Shown here: positions 4,719 to 6,588 of the stretch, in pieces
How the letters are laid out: each line of letters starts with the position of its first letter
Numbering within the stretch: the stretch's first letter is position 1
Source of the DNA: Geobacter sp.
GTDB taxonomy: Bacteria; Desulfobacterota; Desulfuromonadia; Geobacterales; Geobacteraceae
Reading direction: 5' to 3'
Assembly (NCBI GenBank): GCA_003490025.1
Contig: DNJC01000024.1
Location: forward strand, 1 to 6,588
Length of the DNA stretch: 6,588 nt
The notes under the pieces: generated by a model
What the model was told of the DNA's origin: nothing
Seen by the model: only the letters and a program-made list of their open reading frames with translations
Database searches by the model: none
Position numbers and translations under genes: made by a program

Positions 4719-5375
4719 TTATCTGGACGTAGTTACCGCTACCCTGTCACAGAACCTGTACACAGGACAGGTGGAGCAGCGAGGAGAGACAGGCGTGCAC
4801 TGGTTTTGTCCGAAAGTAACCAGAAGATCGTTGATTATGATCCAGTACTCGGCCGGCAGTTTCTGTCTCAGCGCGGTTTCCGTCTGCTCCGGGTTCTTCG
4901 TGCTTACATAGCCCCACCTGTTGCAGATCCTGTGCACGTGGATGTCGACACAGATCCCAGGCTTGCCGAAGCCAAGAGTCAGCACGAGGTTGGCGGTCTT
5001 TCTGCCGACCCCCTTGAAGCGGAGCAGCGTCTCGATCTCGTCCGGAACCTTCCCGGCGTAGAGTTCGCACAACTGGCGCGAGATTTCCAGGATCTGCTCC
5101 GCCTTGACGCGGTAGAAGCCGACCGGATAGATCAACTGCTCGATCTGCGCCACGCTCAACCGGGTCATCTTCTCCGGCGTATCGGCACGCGCGAAGAGGC
5201 GGGCCGAGGCCTCGGCCGTGGTCTGATCCCGGGTCCGAAGCGAAAGGATGCAGGAGACCAGCACCTTGAAGGGGTCCCGGTCCCGGGTCGCCACTATGGT
5301 GACCGCCGGGGTGACCCAACCCTTGACGACCTCGGTCAGGATCCGAACCGCCTGGTGGATCTCTTCATCCCGCAT
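4719..5375 (-). CDS. nth: endonuclease III, DNA glycosylase/AP lyase with [4Fe-4S] cluster
   Basis: Nth removes oxidised pyrimidines and cuts the abasic site in base excision repair. The 218-residue protein is of normal length. The helix-hairpin-helix reads LLRFKGVGRKTANLV (117-131), with the catalytic Lys126. The catalytic Asp144 lies in VDIHVHRICNRWG. The iron-sulfur loop has C193-x6-C200-x2-C203-x5-C209, complete, close to the C-terminus. The DNA-probing loop is SLRTRD (45-50), where E. coli has SAQATD, so Arg47 stands at the Gln41 position. The ATG at 5375 lies one base after the stop codon of the upstream membrane-protein gene and has only a weak AGG upstream, so translation probably depends on coupling to that gene. 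It is inferred to be transcribed from the promoter at 5637-5665. Confidence 0.95.
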   Translation of the reverse strand: MRDEEIHQAVRILTEVVKGWVTPAVTIVATRDRDPFKVLVSCILSLRTRDQTTAEASARLFARADTPEKMTRLSVAQIEQLIYPVGFYRVKAEQILEISRQLCELYAGKVPDEIETLLRFKGVGRKTANLVLTLGFGKPGICVDIHVHRICNRWGYVSTKNPEQTETALRQKLPAEYWIIINDLLVTFGQNQCTPVSPRCSTCPVYRFCDRVAVTTSR

Positions 5376-5376
5376 G

Positions 5377-5601
5377 CTAGAACCTGTTGCGGATGATGCG
5401 CATGATCAGCACCCCGAGTATGGAGGCAAGGAGGCCGACGCATACAAAGAGGATGCCGACACTGCGCCCCTCGCCCCAGCCTAGCAGGTCCTTATTTTTC
5501 ATGAAAGCTATCAAACCGAGGCCGGAGAAGGTGAGAATCCCGCCTATTATGAACGTGGAAAGCGCGAACACGGCGCCCGCCATCCCTTTACTCTTTGCCA
5601 C
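5377..5601 (-). CDS. small two-span membrane protein, function unknown
   Basis: From the GTG at 5601 this encodes 74 residues. A short basic N-terminus (AKSKG) leads into a first hydrophobic span of about 24 residues (AVFALSTFIIGGILTFSGLG), then a polar loop MKNKDLLGWGEGRS, a second span (VGILFVCVGLLASILGVLI) and a basic tail RIIRNRF. Both ends are probably cytoplasmic by the positive-inside rule. The GTG is preferred because AGGGG lies five bases upstream. A GTG at 5631 falls at the inferred transcription start and so cannot be served by this promoter. No family is recognised. It is the first gene of a probable two-gene unit with nth (one base between stop and start), which is an odd partner for a repair enzyme. 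Confidence 0.75.
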   Translation of the reverse strand: MAKSKGMAGAVFALSTFIIGGILTFSGLGLIAFMKNKDLLGWGEGRSVGILFVCVGLLASILGVLIMRIIRNRF

Positions 5602-5636
5602 GGCAACCCCTTTCAGACAGCGAAATAGCACCGTTC

Positions 5637-5665
5637 GTTATACAAGAAGCGATTCCGCATGGCAA
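5637..5665 (-). promoter_or_regulatory. sigma-70-like promoter for the membrane protein-nth unit
   Basis: On the minus strand TTGCCA (5665-5660) and TATAAC (5642-5637) are separated by 17 bases, with one mismatch to consensus in each box. Transcription would begin near 5630, giving a leader of about 29 bases before the GTG at 5601. Its -35 box lies within the left arm of the inverted repeat at 5662-5692. Confidence 0.7.
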
Positions 5666-5692
5666 CTGCTAAGTGACGTGCTTAGCTGTTGC
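5662..5692. promoter_or_regulatory. inverted repeat joining two divergent promoters, candidate operator
   Basis: GCAACTGCTAAG (5662-5673) and CTTAGCTGTTGC (5681-5692) are reverse complements with one mismatch, around the seven-base centre TGACGTG. The left arm covers most of the minus-strand -35 box (5660-5665) and the right arm most of the plus-strand -35 box (5689-5694). A dimeric regulator bound here would affect both promoters. No regulator gene is present in the window. Confidence 0.6.
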
Positions 5693-5716
5693 AGAAAAAG
5701 TGAAAACTCCTATAAT
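5689..5716 (+). promoter_or_regulatory. sigma-70-like promoter for the PHP gene
   Basis: TTGCAG (5689-5694) and a perfect TATAAT (5711-5716) are separated by 16 bases. The start point would be near 5723, leaving a leader of about 23 bases that includes GGAG six bases before the ATG at 5746. Confidence 0.8.
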
Positions 5717-5745
5717 GGCCTACTGATCAATATTTGGAGAGACAA

Positions 5746-6588
5746 ATGAAAAACCTGGTTGACCTGCATATTCATTCTACCTATTCCGACGGCGTCAAGA
5801 CTCCCACCGAACTTGTCGCCATGGCCTCCGACTTGGGGCTCAAGGCGATCGCCCTCGCGGACCATGACACGGTGGACGGCATTGACGAGGCCCTGGCCGC
5901 GGGGCCGGGCTACGGAGTGGAAGTCCTCCCCGCCATTGAGTTTTCCGTCGCCTTCGGCTCCTACCACGACGTGCACCTTTTGGGCTACCTTCTCGATCAT
6001 CGCGACCCGATCCTTCTCGACACGCTGAAGGAGTTCCGTGACCGGAGGGAGGCACGCGGCGAGGCTATCGTCGGGAGGATCAACGAGAAGCTGGCGGTGG
6101 AGGGGCGAGCCCCCATCTCGAGCGTCGACGCTGCCGCCCTGGCCGGGGGGGCTCTCGGACGCCCGCACATAGCGCAGGTGCTCATGGCCAAGGGGTACGC
6201 CCGCGACATGCAGGATGCCTTCGTCCGCTACCTCCTCCCCTGCGACGTACCCAAGCGTTACTTCCCGGTAGACGAGGCGCTGGCGACGATAAAGAGGCTC
6301 GGCGGGGTCGCTGTCCTCGCCCACCCCACCACCATCACCAATGACCGCGAAACGCTGGTCCGTCTGATGGGCGAGCTTGGCGCCATGGGGCTCAGCGGTG
6401 TCGAGGCCTACAACAACGTCTGCAGCGAGCAGGAAAGCGCTTTTTTAAGGGCGTACGCCGAGAAGACCGGGCTGGTCTGGACCGGCGGTTCCGATTTTCA
6501 CGGCATCGAGGAAGGGATCAACATGGGGAGCGGACGGGGCAGCATGGAGGTCCCGTACAGCTGCGTGGAAAGGCTAAAAGCGGGGGCT
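5746..6588 (+). CDS. PHP-domain phosphoesterase (YciV/TrpH, RNase AM-like), 3' end cut by window
   Basis: The frame is open for 281 codons to the window edge with no stop. Relatives such as E. coli YciV (about 293 residues) suggest only the last 10-20 residues are missing. PHP enzymes of this group cleave phosphate esters in a trinuclear metal site. Characterised members act on 3',5'-nucleoside bisphosphates such as pAp or trim 5' ends of RNA and short oligonucleotides. All nine expected metal ligands are visible: H8 and H10 in DLHIHSTYSDG, D15, H40 in ADHD, E65 in AIEFS, H77 in DVHLLGY, H193 in VLAHP, and D250 and H252 in GGSDFHG. The ATG has GGAG six bases upstream and a strong promoter at 5689-5716. 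It is transcribed away from the membrane protein-nth unit. The exact substrate is inferred, not shown. Confidence 0.93.
   Translation, partial: MKNLVDLHIHSTYSDGVKTPTELVAMASDLGLKAIALADHDTVDGIDEALAAGPGYGVEVLPAIEFSVAFGSYHDVHLLGYLLDHRDPILLDTLKEFRDRREARGEAIVGRINEKLAVEGRAPISSVDAAALAGGALGRPHIAQVLMAKGYARDMQDAFVRYLLPCDVPKRYFPVDEALATIKRLGGVAVLAHPTTITNDRETLVRLMGELGAMGLSGVEAYNNVCSEQESAFLRAYAEKTGLVWTGGSDFHGIEEGINMGSGRGSMEVPYSCVERLKAGA

Noticed and set aside
5710..6324. Minus-strand open frame of 204 codons
   Set aside because: It is antisense to the PHP gene, whose nine metal ligands are all present on the plus strand.

Overview
The window looks like chromosomal DNA from a GC-rich deltaproteobacterium of the Geobacter type (Geobacterales). 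This is inferred from remembered resemblance of the encoded proteins, high-GC codon use, and intergenic gaps rich in short palindromic repeats. No database search was run. Five well-supported protein families are present: a YehS/DUF1456 protein, the membrane protease FtsH, a beta-hydroxyacid dehydrogenase-family oxidoreductase, endonuclease III (Nth), and a PHP-domain phosphoesterase that runs off the right edge. Three more genes are uncertain: a small two-membrane-span protein, a Cys-rich microprotein, and a 72-residue hypothetical.

Left third (1-1411), minus strand. yehS ends inside a REP-type palindrome at the window edge. Directly upstream of it, overlapping by ATGA, is an unlisted open frame encoding a 47-residue protein with six cysteines. 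Beyond a hairpin at 722-742 lies a 72-codon hypothetical frame. Its 5' end touches a phase-locked array of fifteen 21-bp units (977-1291), many of which are small palindromes. A second, unrelated GC-rich palindrome (1318-1338) follows just downstream of ftsH.

Centre (1412-3752), minus strand. A complete ftsH gene is preceded by about 470 bp without a convincing gene. That gap holds a potential G-quadruplex (3473-3493) and a 138-bp nested inverted-repeat cluster of four hairpins sharing an ACGCTCCAGCGT core. A strong intrinsic terminator (3690-3720) belongs to the next gene.

Right (3753-6588). The dehydrogenase has its own sigma-70-like promoter just past the nth stop codon and a palindrome in its leader. 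The two-span membrane protein gene and nth are one base apart and probably co-transcribed. They are transcribed away from the plus-strand PHP gene. The two divergent sigma-70-like promoters are joined by a 31-bp near-perfect inverted repeat that overlaps both -35 boxes, which suggests one regulator controls DNA repair (nth) and nucleotide/RNA turnover (PHP) together.

No tRNA, rRNA, CRISPR, transposase or phage gene was seen. The best candidates for something undescribed are the 21-bp hairpin array, the Cys-rich microprotein coupled to yehS, and the divergent operator.
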